Positions 16,446-24,334 of a stretch of DNA of 64,000 bases are shown piece by piece. Every line of letters begins with the position of its first letter. The first letter of the stretch is position 1. Source of the stretch: Streptomyces werraensis (GTDB lineage: Bacteria; Actinomycetota; Actinomycetes; Streptomycetales; Streptomycetaceae). The translations under genes were made by a program, and so were the position numbers. Below the pieces are notes generated by a model, which was not told the origin of the DNA, did not search any database, and saw only the letters and a program-made list of their open reading frames with translations. The stretch covers positions 186,001 to 250,000 of the forward strand of contig BNBX01000006.1 of NCBI GenBank assembly GCA_014656175.1, in the 5' to 3' direction.

Positions 16446-18272
16446 ATGAGCACGCCCCTGCCCCCGGACGTCCCGCGTCCCGAGTACCCCCGGCCCCAGT
16501 TCGTCCGCGAGGCGTGGCTGAACCTGAACGGCCGCTGGCAGTTCGAGACCGACCGCGGTGACAGCGGACTGGAGCGGGGACTGCGCGACCGCGACCTCGC
16601 CGGGGAGATCGTCGTGCCCTTCTGCCCGGAGTCCGAGCTGTCCGGGATCGGCGACACCGACTTCATGGAGGCCGTCTGGTACCGCCGCACGGTCACGGTC
16701 CCGGCCGAGTGGGCCGGCAACGACGTACTGCTGCACTTCGGCGCCGTCGACCACGACGCCACCGTGTGGGTCAACGGCACCGAAGTGGCCCGCCACCGCG
16801 GCGGGTTCACCCCCTTCACCGCCGAGCTGCGCGACGTCGCGGGCCCCGGCGAGGAGGCCGTGATCGTGGTCCGCGCCCGCGACTCCCGGCACGGCCCGCA
16901 GGCCCGCGGCAAGCAGGCCACCTGGTACGCCAACTCGCACTGCCACTACACCCGCACCACCGGCATCTGGCAGACGGTGTGGATGGAGCCCGTCCCCGCC
17001 GCCGCCCGCCTCAAGCGCCCCCGCATCACCCCCGACCTCGGCTCGGGCTCCTTCCACCTCGACCTCCCGGTCACCGCCAACCTGCCCGGCCACCGGGTGC
17101 GCGCCGTGCTCGGCGACACCGAGGGCGAGGTGGTGACCGCCACGGCCCGCGCCGACCTGGACCTGTGCCCCCGCCTGGTGCTGACCGTTCCCGAGGACCG
17201 GCTGCGCACCTGGTCACCGGCCGACCCGCACCTGTACGACCTGCGCCTGCAACTTCTGGACGCCGAAGGCGCCGTGGTCGACGAGGCCACCTCCTACGCG
17301 GGCATGCGGTCGGTCGCCCTGCACGGCAAGCGGGTGCTCATCAACGGCGAACCGGTGTTCCAGCGCCTCGTCCTCGACCAGGGCTACTACCCGGACGGCC
17401 TGATGACCGCCCCCACCGACGCGGACCTGGTCCGCGACATCGAACTCGGCCTGCGCGCCGGCTTCAACGGCGCCCGGCTGCACCAGAAGGTGTTCGAGGA
17501 GCGCTACCTCTACCACGCCGACCGGATCGGCTACCTGGTGTGGGGCGAGTTCGGCGACTGGGGCTGCGAGACCGGCGTACGCGACGACAACCAGCGCCCC
17601 GACGCCAGCTACGTCGCCCAGTGGCTCGAAGCCCTGGAACGCGACCACTCCCACCCGTCGATCGTCGGCTGGTGCCCGCTCAACGAGACGTACCAGCACC
17701 TGCACGACCGCATCACCCAGCTCGACGACGTCACCCGGGCGATGTTCCTCGCCACCAAGCAGGCCGACCCCAGCCGCCCCGTCGTCGACGCCTCCGGCTA
17801 CGCCCACCGCGTGGCGGAGACCGACGTCTACGACTCCCACTGCTACGAGCAGGACCCTGAGGTCTTCGCCAGGACCATGGCCGGTCTCGCCGAGGACCGC
17901 CCGTACGTCAACTCCGGCCCCGACGGCCGCCCCTGGTCGGTGCCGTACCGCGGCCAGCCGTACTTCTGCAGCGAGTTCGGCGGCATCTGGTGGGACGCCG
18001 AAGCCGCCGCCACCGCCGCGGGCGACGAGAGCGAGTCGTCCTGGGGCTACGGCGAACGGCCTCGCAGCGTCGAGGAGTTCCTCGAGCGCTTCACCGGCCT
18101 GGTGGACGTCCTGCTCGACGACCCCGACATGTTCGGCTACTGCTACACCCAGCTCACCGACGTCTTCCAGGAACGCAACGGCGTCTACGGCTTCGACCGC
18201 GCCGACAAGTTCGACACCGCCGTGCTGCGCCGCGTCCAGCAGCGCCCCGCGGCCTCCGAGACCGCCGGCTGA
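16446..18272 (+). CDS. Cytosolic glycoside hydrolase family 2 enzyme
   Basis: 608 residues from ATG 16446, which sits after GAGGAG; a longer frame upstream overlaps lacI and is not used. There is no signal peptide, so the enzyme is intracellular. The N-terminal GH2 domain begins with PRPEYPRPQ, as in the two secreted paralogues. The probable acid/base Glu is in PLNETYQ (about 414) and the nucleophile in CSEFGG (about 510). It lacks the PA14, LamG and CBM42 modules of the others. Lying directly before a MalEFG-type importer operon, it probably cleaves oligosaccharides brought in by that importer. A LacI operator and a bxl-type palindrome precede it. Confidence 0.87.
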   Translation: MSTPLPPDVPRPEYPRPQFVREAWLNLNGRWQFETDRGDSGLERGLRDRDLAGEIVVPFCPESELSGIGDTDFMEAVWYRRTVTVPAEWAGNDVLLHFGAVDHDATVWVNGTEVARHRGGFTPFTAELRDVAGPGEEAVIVVRARDSRHGPQARGKQATWYANSHCHYTRTTGIWQTVWMEPVPAAARLKRPRITPDLGSGSFHLDLPVTANLPGHRVRAVLGDTEGEVVTATARADLDLCPRLVLTVPEDRLRTWSPADPHLYDLRLQLLDAEGAVVDEATSYAGMRSVALHGKRVLINGEPVFQRLVLDQGYYPDGLMTAPTDADLVRDIELGLRAGFNGARLHQKVFEERYLYHADRIGYLVWGEFGDWGCETGVRDDNQRPDASYVAQWLEALERDHSHPSIVGWCPLNETYQHLHDRITQLDDVTRAMFLATKQADPSRPVVDASGYAHRVAETDVYDSHCYEQDPEVFARTMAGLAEDRPYVNSGPDGRPWSVPYRGQPYFCSEFGGIWWDAEAAATAAGDESESSWGYGERPRSVEEFLERFTGLVDVLLDDPDMFGYCYTQLTDVFQERNGVYGFDRADKFDTAVLRRVQQRPAASETAG

Positions 18273-18350
18273 CACCGGCCCGTCCGGCCGCGGGGTCACC
18301 TCCCGCCGGCCCCCCGCACCGCCCGCCGGCCGCGGCGTCCGCCGGTGATG

Positions 18351-18362
18351 TACATCGATGTA
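18351..18362 (+). promoter_or_regulatory. LacI-type operator directly before the importer binding-protein gene
   Basis: TACATCGATGTA, a perfect 12-bp palindrome, ends 15 bases before the ATG at 18378, just ahead of the AAAGG ribosome-binding site. It gives the importer genes a control point separate from the GH2 gene 79 bases upstream. Confidence 0.7.
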
Positions 18363-18377
18363 GAGAAAGGTAGTGTC

Positions 18378-19745
18378 ATGGCCGACCTGCCAGGCCCTCG
18401 GGCCGCCTCCGTCCGGTCGGGGGACCACCGCGCGGCACCGTCCAGGCGCGGTGTGCTCCGCGCCTCCCTGGCCTCCGCCGCCGCCCTTCTGGGCGGCGGC
18501 GCCCTGGCCGGCTGCGGGGCCGCCGCGGCCGCGGACCCCGACACCGTGCGCATGTGGGACCTGTTCAGCGGCGCCGACGGCGCCCTGCTCGACGAGCTGA
18601 TCGACATCGCGGCCCCGGACATGCCCGGCACCGACGTCGAACGCACCGTCCTCGAATGGGGCACCCCGTACTACACCAAGCTCGCCATGGCCTCGGCGGG
18701 CGGACGCGGACCGGACGTCGCCGTCTGCCACATGTCACGCCTGGCCGGCTACGCCCCGCTCGGCCTGCTCGACCCCTGGGACACGGACCTCCTGGCCGAA
18801 TTCGGCGTACGCGAGGCCGACTTCGCCGACGCGGTGTGGCAGCGCACCCGGTACCGCGACGAGGCGTACGCCGTCCCCCTCGACACCCACCCGTTCATCG
18901 TCTTCTTCCACCCCGACCTCGTCCGCAAGGCCGGCCTGCTGACCCGCGACGGCGCCCTCGACCTCGACGCCTTCTCCAGCCCCGCCCGCTTCCTCGAGGC
19001 CGGCCGCGAACTGGCCCGCGCCACCGGGAAACAGGGCATCGCCTTCGGCTACGTCAACGACACGGCCCAGTGCTGGCGGCTGTTCTACGGCCTCTACCGG
19101 CAGACCGGCAACGACTTCGGCCTGCCGGTCGGCGGCACCGTCACCGCCGACACCGACGCCATGGCCGAGGTCATCGCCTTCATGACCAAGCTCGTCGACG
19201 GCCGCGCCAACCCGCACCGCCTCGACTACCCGGCCGCCCTGGCCAACTTCACCAACGGGCAGACCGGCATGATCCTCTCCGGCGAGTGGGAGCTCGGCAC
19301 CTTCCGCGCCGCCGACCCGCAGCTCGGCGCCGCCTCCTTCCCCACGGTGTTCGGCACCCCCGCCGTCTACGCCGACGCGCACTCCTTCGTCCTGCCCCGC
19401 CGCCCCGACCCCGACGAGGCGCAGCGCAGGCGCACCCACCAGGCGGTCGCCGCCATCCTCAAGGCCGGGCAGACCTGGGCGAAGGCCGGTCACATCCCGG
19501 CGTACCAGCCGGTGACCCGCACCCGTGAGTACGCCCGCCTGGAACCCCAGGCCCGCTACGTCACGGCCGCCGACCACGTCGTCCTCGACCCGCCCGTGTG
19601 GTTCGCCGGGGCCGGCTCCGACTTCCAGAACGCCATGTCGCAGGTGCTCCAGCAGGCGCTGCTGGACGGCCTGGCGCCCGACCGGGCGGCCCGCGCCATG
19701 GTCGACCGCATCAACACCGCCCTGTCCCAGCCCAGTCCGGCCTGA
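18378..19745 (+). CDS. Sugar-binding lipoprotein of a MalE-type ABC importer
   Basis: 455 residues from ATG 18378 (AAAGG upstream). The N-terminus carries twin arginines (SRRGVLRASLASAAAL) and the lipobox LAGC, so it is a probably Tat-exported, lipid-anchored family 1 solute-binding protein. The remainder has the expected pattern, for example YAVPLDTHPFIVFFHPDLV and NFTNGQTGMILSGEWELGTF. It binds an oligosaccharide outside the membrane for the two permeases downstream. The operon has no ATPase gene, so a shared MsiK-type ATPase elsewhere is expected. The ligand is presumably the product of the secreted GH2 enzymes. Confidence 0.87.
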   Translation: MADLPGPRAASVRSGDHRAAPSRRGVLRASLASAAALLGGGALAGCGAAAAADPDTVRMWDLFSGADGALLDELIDIAAPDMPGTDVERTVLEWGTPYYTKLAMASAGGRGPDVAVCHMSRLAGYAPLGLLDPWDTDLLAEFGVREADFADAVWQRTRYRDEAYAVPLDTHPFIVFFHPDLVRKAGLLTRDGALDLDAFSSPARFLEAGRELARATGKQGIAFGYVNDTAQCWRLFYGLYRQTGNDFGLPVGGTVTADTDAMAEVIAFMTKLVDGRANPHRLDYPAALANFTNGQTGMILSGEWELGTFRAADPQLGAASFPTVFGTPAVYADAHSFVLPRRPDPDEAQRRRTHQAVAAILKAGQTWAKAGHIPAYQPVTRTREYARLEPQARYVTAADHVVLDPPVWFAGAGSDFQNAMSQVLQQALLDGLAPDRAARAMVDRINTALSQPSPA

Positions 19746-19766
19746 CCGCCGCGAAGGAGGCAGCAG

Positions 19767-20699
19767 ATGTCCACCCCACTCGCAGCGCCGGACCCGGCGC
19801 ACGCCGGCGACAGGGCCACGGGCCTCGGCGCGACCGCGCGCCGGCTCGTCCCGCCGGGCCTGCTCTTCGCCCTGCCGTTCCTCGTCCTGTTCGCCCTGTT
19901 CATGGTGTGGCCGCTGGTCCACGGCGCGTGGATGAGCCTCACCGACACCTCGCTCTCCGCGCACGAGCCGTCGTTCGTCGGACTCGACAACTACGCGGAG
20001 GCCCTCGGCGACGCCGACATGTGGCAGGCGGTCGGCAACACCGTCTGGTTCACCGCGGTGTCCACCGTGCCCCTGGTCGCCGTCGCCCTCGCCATGGCGC
20101 TGCTGGTGCACACCGGCCTGCCCGGACAGTGGGTGTGGCGCCTGGCGTTCTTCGCCCCGTACCTGCTGCCCGTCGGCGTCGTCGGCCTGCTGTGGGGCTG
20201 GCTCTACCAGCCGGACCTCGGCCTGTACAACCACCTGCTCGAGGCGGCCGGCCTGGACGGCTACGCCTGGCTGAGCGACAAGGACGTCGCCCTCTACGCC
20301 ATCGTGATCGCCACCCTGTGGTGGACCGTCGGCTTCAACTTCCTGCTGTTCCTGGCCGCGCTCCAGGCCGTCCCCGACCACCTCTACGAGGCCGCGGCCC
20401 TGGACGGGGCGGGCGCCTGGCGACGGCTCCGGCACGTCACCCTGCCCCAGTTGCGCCGTATCACCGGGGTGATCACCGTGCTGCAGATCCTCGCCTCGCT
20501 GAAGGTCTTCGACCAGGTGTACCTGCTGACCAAGGGCGGACCCGACGGCGCCACCCGCCCCGTCGTCGAGTACCTCTACGACGTCGGCTTCACCGGCTAC
20601 CGGCTCGGTTACGCCTCCGCCATCAGCTACGTCTTCTTCGCCCTCGTCGTCCTCGTCTCCGCCGCGCAGTTCGCCGCCTTCCGCCGCAGGGAGAAGTGA
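19767..20699 (+). CDS. MalF-type sugar ABC importer permease
   Basis: 310 residues, starting at ATG 19767 behind GAAGGAGG. Six hydrophobic segments are seen, beginning with LLFALPFLVLFALFMVWPLV. The EAA loop that docks the ATPase reads YEAAALDGAGAWRRLRHVTL near residues 207-226. It forms the channel together with the following gene, one base further on, and needs an ATPase encoded elsewhere. Confidence 0.9.
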   Translation: MSTPLAAPDPAHAGDRATGLGATARRLVPPGLLFALPFLVLFALFMVWPLVHGAWMSLTDTSLSAHEPSFVGLDNYAEALGDADMWQAVGNTVWFTAVSTVPLVAVALAMALLVHTGLPGQWVWRLAFFAPYLLPVGVVGLLWGWLYQPDLGLYNHLLEAAGLDGYAWLSDKDVALYAIVIATLWWTVGFNFLLFLAALQAVPDHLYEAAALDGAGAWRRLRHVTLPQLRRITGVITVLQILASLKVFDQVYLLTKGGPDGATRPVVEYLYDVGFTGYRLGYASAISYVFFALVVLVSAAQFAAFRRREK

Positions 20700-20700
20700 C

Positions 20701-21636
20701 ATGACCTTCGCAGACCTCCGGACACGGCCCGCGCGCCCCACGGTCTCCCCGCTCCCGGCCTCCCGCCGCGCCCGTGCGGGCGCGCAGCGGGGCCCCAACC
20801 TCACCCTCGGCCCGACCCGGACGGCCCGTACGCTGGGCCTGGCCGCCCTCGCGGTGCTGGCCGTGATCTGGCTGCTGCCGATGGCGTGGGCGGTGTTCAC
20901 GGCGTTCAAGTCCGAGCAGGACGCCAGTGACCCGGTGCACTGGATCTGGCCGCAGGCCGGCTTCACCCTCGACGGCTTCCGCACGGTGATCGAGCGCGGT
21001 GACCTGCCGCTGTGGATGTGGAACAGCTTCTTCGTCTCCGCGGCCGTCACCCTCGTCACGGTCGTCGTGTCGGCGGCGGCGGGCTACGCCTTCTCCCGCA
21101 CGGTGTTCCGCGGGCGCCGCGCCCTGTTCGCGCTCACCATCGCGTCGGTTCTCGTGCCGCCGCAGATGCTGATCGTGCCGTGGTTCCAGCAGATGCTGAC
21201 GCTGAACCTCGTCGACACGTACGCGGCGGTGATCCTGCCGCAGACCGTCGCCCCGGTGATGGTGTTCATCCTGAAGAAGCACTTCGACACCATCCCGCGC
21301 GAACTGGAGGAGGCCGCCCGGCTCGACGGCGCCGGCCACGCGCGGATCTTCTGGTCGGTCATGCTGCCGCTGTCGCGTCCCATGCTCGCCGCGGTGTCGA
21401 TCTTCGTGTTCATCGGGGCGTGGAACAACTTCCTGTGGCCGTTCGTGTCCACCTCCGACCCGGCCCTGATGACCCTGCCGGTCGGCATCACCGCGGTGAA
21501 GGACGCCTACGGCGTCAACTACGCCCAGACGATGGCGTCCTCGGTGCTCGCCGCGCTGCCCCTGGTGCTGGTGTTCGTCTTCTTCCAGCGTCACATCGTG
21601 AAGTCGGTGGCGACGACGGGCCTGGGCGGTCAGTGA
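20701..21636 (+). CDS. MalG-type sugar ABC importer permease
   Basis: 311 residues, starting one base after the stop of the MalF-type gene. The EAA loop is ELEEAARLDGAGHARIFWSV. Membrane segments include LGLAALAVLAVIWLLPMAWA at the N-terminus, after a cytosolic leader of about 40 residues. It is the partner of the preceding permease and the last gene of the operon. A perfect 28-bp palindrome downstream ends transcription. Confidence 0.9.
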   Translation: MTFADLRTRPARPTVSPLPASRRARAGAQRGPNLTLGPTRTARTLGLAALAVLAVIWLLPMAWAVFTAFKSEQDASDPVHWIWPQAGFTLDGFRTVIERGDLPLWMWNSFFVSAAVTLVTVVVSAAAGYAFSRTVFRGRRALFALTIASVLVPPQMLIVPWFQQMLTLNLVDTYAAVILPQTVAPVMVFILKKHFDTIPRELEEAARLDGAGHARIFWSVMLPLSRPMLAAVSIFVFIGAWNNFLWPFVSTSDPALMTLPVGITAVKDAYGVNYAQTMASSVLAALPLVLVFVFFQRHIVKSVATTGLGGQ

Positions 21637-21680
21637 GCCGCCCGCAGGGAACGGCACCAGCCCGGACCCGGCACGAGGCC

Positions 21681-21714
21681 GAAAACGGCACGGAAACGGC
21701 ACGAAAACGGCACG
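21681..21714 (+). repeat. Three tandem copies of an 11-12 base unit (GAAAACGGCACG)
   Basis: The units at 21681-21692, 21693-21703 and 21704-21714 differ only in the length of the A run. They lie directly before the terminator palindrome, between convergent genes. They may be slippage products; I see no coding. Confidence 0.6.
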
Positions 21715-21740
21715 AGCGCCCCACGGCCGTGGGGCGCTCG
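21713..21740. terminator. Bidirectional terminator, perfect 28-bp palindrome
   Basis: CGAGCGCCCCACGG pairs perfectly with the following 14 bases without a spacer. It separates the importer operon from the convergent efflux gene. Confidence 0.82.
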
Positions 21741-21758
21741 TCCTTCGCGCTGAGGGCT

Positions 21759-23363
21759 TCAGCTCCTGGCGACGGTCTTGTCCGTCTCGGCCGCGGCGCC
21801 GGCCTCCTCGGCGAGGCGCTCCATGCCGCTGGTCGTCTTCAGCGGCTTCTCCTTGATGAACACCACGGTGAGCAGCGCCAGCAGCGCGCACGGCGTGGCG
21901 ATGAGGAACAGGTCGGCGGTGGCGACGCCGTAGGCGTGCTCGACGATCTGCCGCACCGGCTCCGGCAGGGTGCTCATGTCCGGGACGCTGCTCCCACCGC
22001 CGCCGTCGCCGCCCGAGGGGATGCCCGCGGCGTCCAGCCCCTTGGTCATCTCGGACGCGACCCGGTTGGCGAGGACGGCGCCCAGGACGCTGGTGCCGAT
22101 GGTGCCGCCCATGCTGCGGAAGAAGGACAGCACGGAGGTCGCGGCGCCCAGCTCGCCGGCCGGGACGTCGTTCTGCGCGGCCAGCACCAGGTTCTGCATC
22201 AGCATGCCGACGCCGATGCCGAGCACCGCCATGTAGGCGCTGAGCAGGGTGAAGGAGGTGCCAGCGTCGATGGTGGACAGCAGGCCGAGGCCGACGGTCA
22301 TGATCACCGCGCCCGCCACCAGGTAGCGCTTCCACACACCCGTCCTGCTGATGACCTGGCCGGCGACGGTCGACGAGACCAGCAGGCCGAGGATCATCGG
22401 CAGGCTCATCAGACCGGCCACGGTCGGGGACTTGCCGAGGGACACCTGGAAGTACTGGGAGAGGAACACCGTGCCGCCGAACATGGCGACACCCACCAGC
22501 AGGCTGGCCACGGTGGTGAGGGTGACGGTGCGGTTGCGGAAGATGCCCAGCGGGATGACCGGCTCGGCCGTCCGCGCCTCGACGAACACCGCGGCGGCCA
22601 GCAGCACGGCACCGGCGCCGGTGAGCGCTGCCGTCTGCCAGGAGGCCCAGTCGAACTCGTTGCCGGCCAGGGTGACCCAGATCAGCAGGGCGCAGACGCC
22701 CGCCACGATCAGGAACGCGCCCAGGAAGTCGATCTTCGCCTCGCGGCGGGCCACCGTCGGCAGACGCAGGGTGCGCTGGAGCAGCGCGATGGCGAGCAGT
22801 GCGAACGGCACGCCGATGAAGAAGCACCAGCGCCAGCCCAGCCACGAGGTGTCCACCAGCACACCGCCGACCAGGGGGCCGGCGACGGTGCCGATGGCGA
22901 ACACGGCGCCGAAGATGCCGGCGTACTTGCCGAGCCGGCGGGGCGGGATGATCGCCGCCATGACGACCTGGGCCAGCGCGGTCAGACCGCCCGCGCCGAT
23001 GCCCTGCACGACACGGCTGAAGATGAGCAGTTCCACACCGTGGGAGAAGCCCGCGAGCAGCGAGCCCATGACGAACATGCCCAACGACAGCTGGAGCAGC
23101 AGCTTCTTGTTGAACAGGTCGGACAGCTTGCCCCAGAGCGGCACGGTCGCCGTCATGGCCAGCAGTTCCGCGGTGACGACCCAGGTGTAGGAGGACTGGC
23201 TCGCCCCCAGGTCGGCGATGATCGTCGGCAGCGCGTTGGCCACGACGGTGCCCGCCAGGATCGCCACGAACATGCCGGCCATCAGCCCGGACATGGCCTG
23301 GAGTATCTGCCGGTTGGTCATGGCGGTGGGCGGCGCCGCGTCGGGCGCCTGTGTTGCGGTCAC
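21759..23363 (-). CDS. Drug efflux MFS transporter, DHA2 (EmrB/QacA) family with 14 membrane segments
   Basis: 534 residues with the chosen GTG at 23363, which follows GAGAGA; a TTG 30 bases further upstream has no ribosome-binding site. Motifs of the DHA2 drug/H+ antiporters are present: TIIADLGASQSSYTWVVTAE in the first segment, LWGKLSDLFNKK as the motif A loop, and VGGVLVDTSWLGWRWCFFIG. It exports lipophilic compounds across the cytoplasmic membrane. It lies 121 bases downstream of a TetR gene on the same strand, the usual repressor-pump pair, so export is probably induced by its own substrate. Confidence 0.92.
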   Translation of the reverse strand: MTATQAPDAAPPTAMTNRQILQAMSGLMAGMFVAILAGTVVANALPTIIADLGASQSSYTWVVTAELLAMTATVPLWGKLSDLFNKKLLLQLSLGMFVMGSLLAGFSHGVELLIFSRVVQGIGAGGLTALAQVVMAAIIPPRRLGKYAGIFGAVFAIGTVAGPLVGGVLVDTSWLGWRWCFFIGVPFALLAIALLQRTLRLPTVARREAKIDFLGAFLIVAGVCALLIWVTLAGNEFDWASWQTAALTGAGAVLLAAAVFVEARTAEPVIPLGIFRNRTVTLTTVASLLVGVAMFGGTVFLSQYFQVSLGKSPTVAGLMSLPMILGLLVSSTVAGQVISRTGVWKRYLVAGAVIMTVGLGLLSTIDAGTSFTLLSAYMAVLGIGVGMLMQNLVLAAQNDVPAGELGAATSVLSFFRSMGGTIGTSVLGAVLANRVASEMTKGLDAAGIPSGGDGGGGSSVPDMSTLPEPVRQIVEHAYGVATADLFLIATPCALLALLTVVFIKEKPLKTTSGMERLAEEAGAAAETDKTVARS

Positions 23364-23484
23364 GGTCGTCTCTCTCACGGATCGGTGGGACAAGCGGGAT
23401 CACGCCCCGGAAGGGGCGGAAGCGGTAGGGGGAGGGGAGGGGCCGGTGTGCCGTGGGGGTCCGGCGTCCCCGGCGGTCCGGCGC

Positions 23485-24198
23485 CTACCGGGCCGGAACC
23501 GGCAGTCCGGCGGCGATCAGGTCGAACACCTCGCGGAACACGTCGGCGAACGACACCTCGTCGGCCCGTTCGCACCAGTGCTGCACGCTCACCCGGACCG
23601 CCGTGCCGGCGACAGCGGCGAGCAGTCGCGGGTACAGCCCCGGAAGCGCACGGCCGGCGTCGCCCCGGGGAGGGGCGGTGGCCGTGTCCGGGGCGCCTTC
23701 GCGGTCGGGGTCCTCCCCGGACGGCACGGCGGCGTCGGGGCCGTTCCCGGCACGGATCCGCCGGGCGATCGCCTCGGCGAGCCCCGACTCGTCGGCCATC
23801 TGCGCGCCGAGGTTGCGCACCAGCAGGTGCGGGGCGGATCGCAGCACGCGGGCGTGCAGGCTCCACAGCTCGTGCTGCCGCTCCGCCTCCCTCAGCTCGG
23901 CGGCGAGCGCCTCGCGCAGCGCCTCCAGCGGCGGGAGCTCCGGCGGTGCGGCGAGGAACGCCTGCCGTACGCGTTCGCCGGCGTCCGCGTCCACGACGAC
24001 GAAGGCGTCGTCGCGGGAGTCGAAGTAGTTGAAGAAGGTGCGCACGGACACGCCGGCCGCGGCGCTGATCGCCTCGACCGTCACCTGGTCCGCTCCGCGT
24101 TCGGCGGCCAGCCGCACCGCCGCCTCCGCGAGCGCGGCGCGTGTGGCGCGCTTCTTGCGCTCCCGCAGACCGCCACCCACGGCGTCCTTCCCCGTCAT
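23485..24198 (-). CDS. TetR-family repressor of the adjacent efflux pump
   Basis: 237 residues with ATG 24198. An in-frame ATG at 24207 lies inside the operator, and neither has a clear ribosome-binding site, so the mRNA may be leaderless. The helix-turn-helix reads TVEAISAAAGVSVRTFFNYF, followed by DSRDDAFVVVDA. The C-terminal half is the ligand-binding and dimer domain. A 30-bp inverted repeat sits just before the start and gives autoregulation; control of the downstream DHA2 pump is inferred from the same-strand arrangement. Confidence 0.9.
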   Translation of the reverse strand: MTGKDAVGGGLRERKKRATRAALAEAAVRLAAERGADQVTVEAISAAAGVSVRTFFNYFDSRDDAFVVVDADAGERVRQAFLAAPPELPPLEALREALAAELREAERQHELWSLHARVLRSAPHLLVRNLGAQMADESGLAEAIARRIRAGNGPDAAVPSGEDPDREGAPDTATAPPRGDAGRALPGLYPRLLAAVAGTAVRVSVQHWCERADEVSFADVFREVFDLIAAGLPVPAR

Positions 24199-24202
24199 GA
24201 TG

Positions 24203-24232
24203 TGCATGTTATGCAAAAGTGCATGACATGCA
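24203..24232 (-). promoter_or_regulatory. 30-bp operator of the TetR gene
   Basis: Two 13-base arms, TGCATGTTATGCA (24203-24215) and TGCATGACATGCA (24220-24232), form an inverted repeat with 12 of 13 positions matching around a four-base centre. It begins five bases upstream of the ATG at 24198. Confidence 0.78.
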
Positions 24233-24334
24233 AAATTAAGTTCGAGCAATCACCGCCGATGGGCTGCGGCCGGGCGGTCACGCCGTTGGCGTACTGAGGC
24301 GGGCGCCCGGCCGCTCCACGGCTAGCGTCGGGGC

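Noticed and set aside
20623..23403. 926-residue minus-strand frame over the MalG-type permease and the efflux gene
   Set aside because: Shifted frame of the DHA2 transporter joined to an antisense part of the permease; its composition is Arg/His-rich nonsense.
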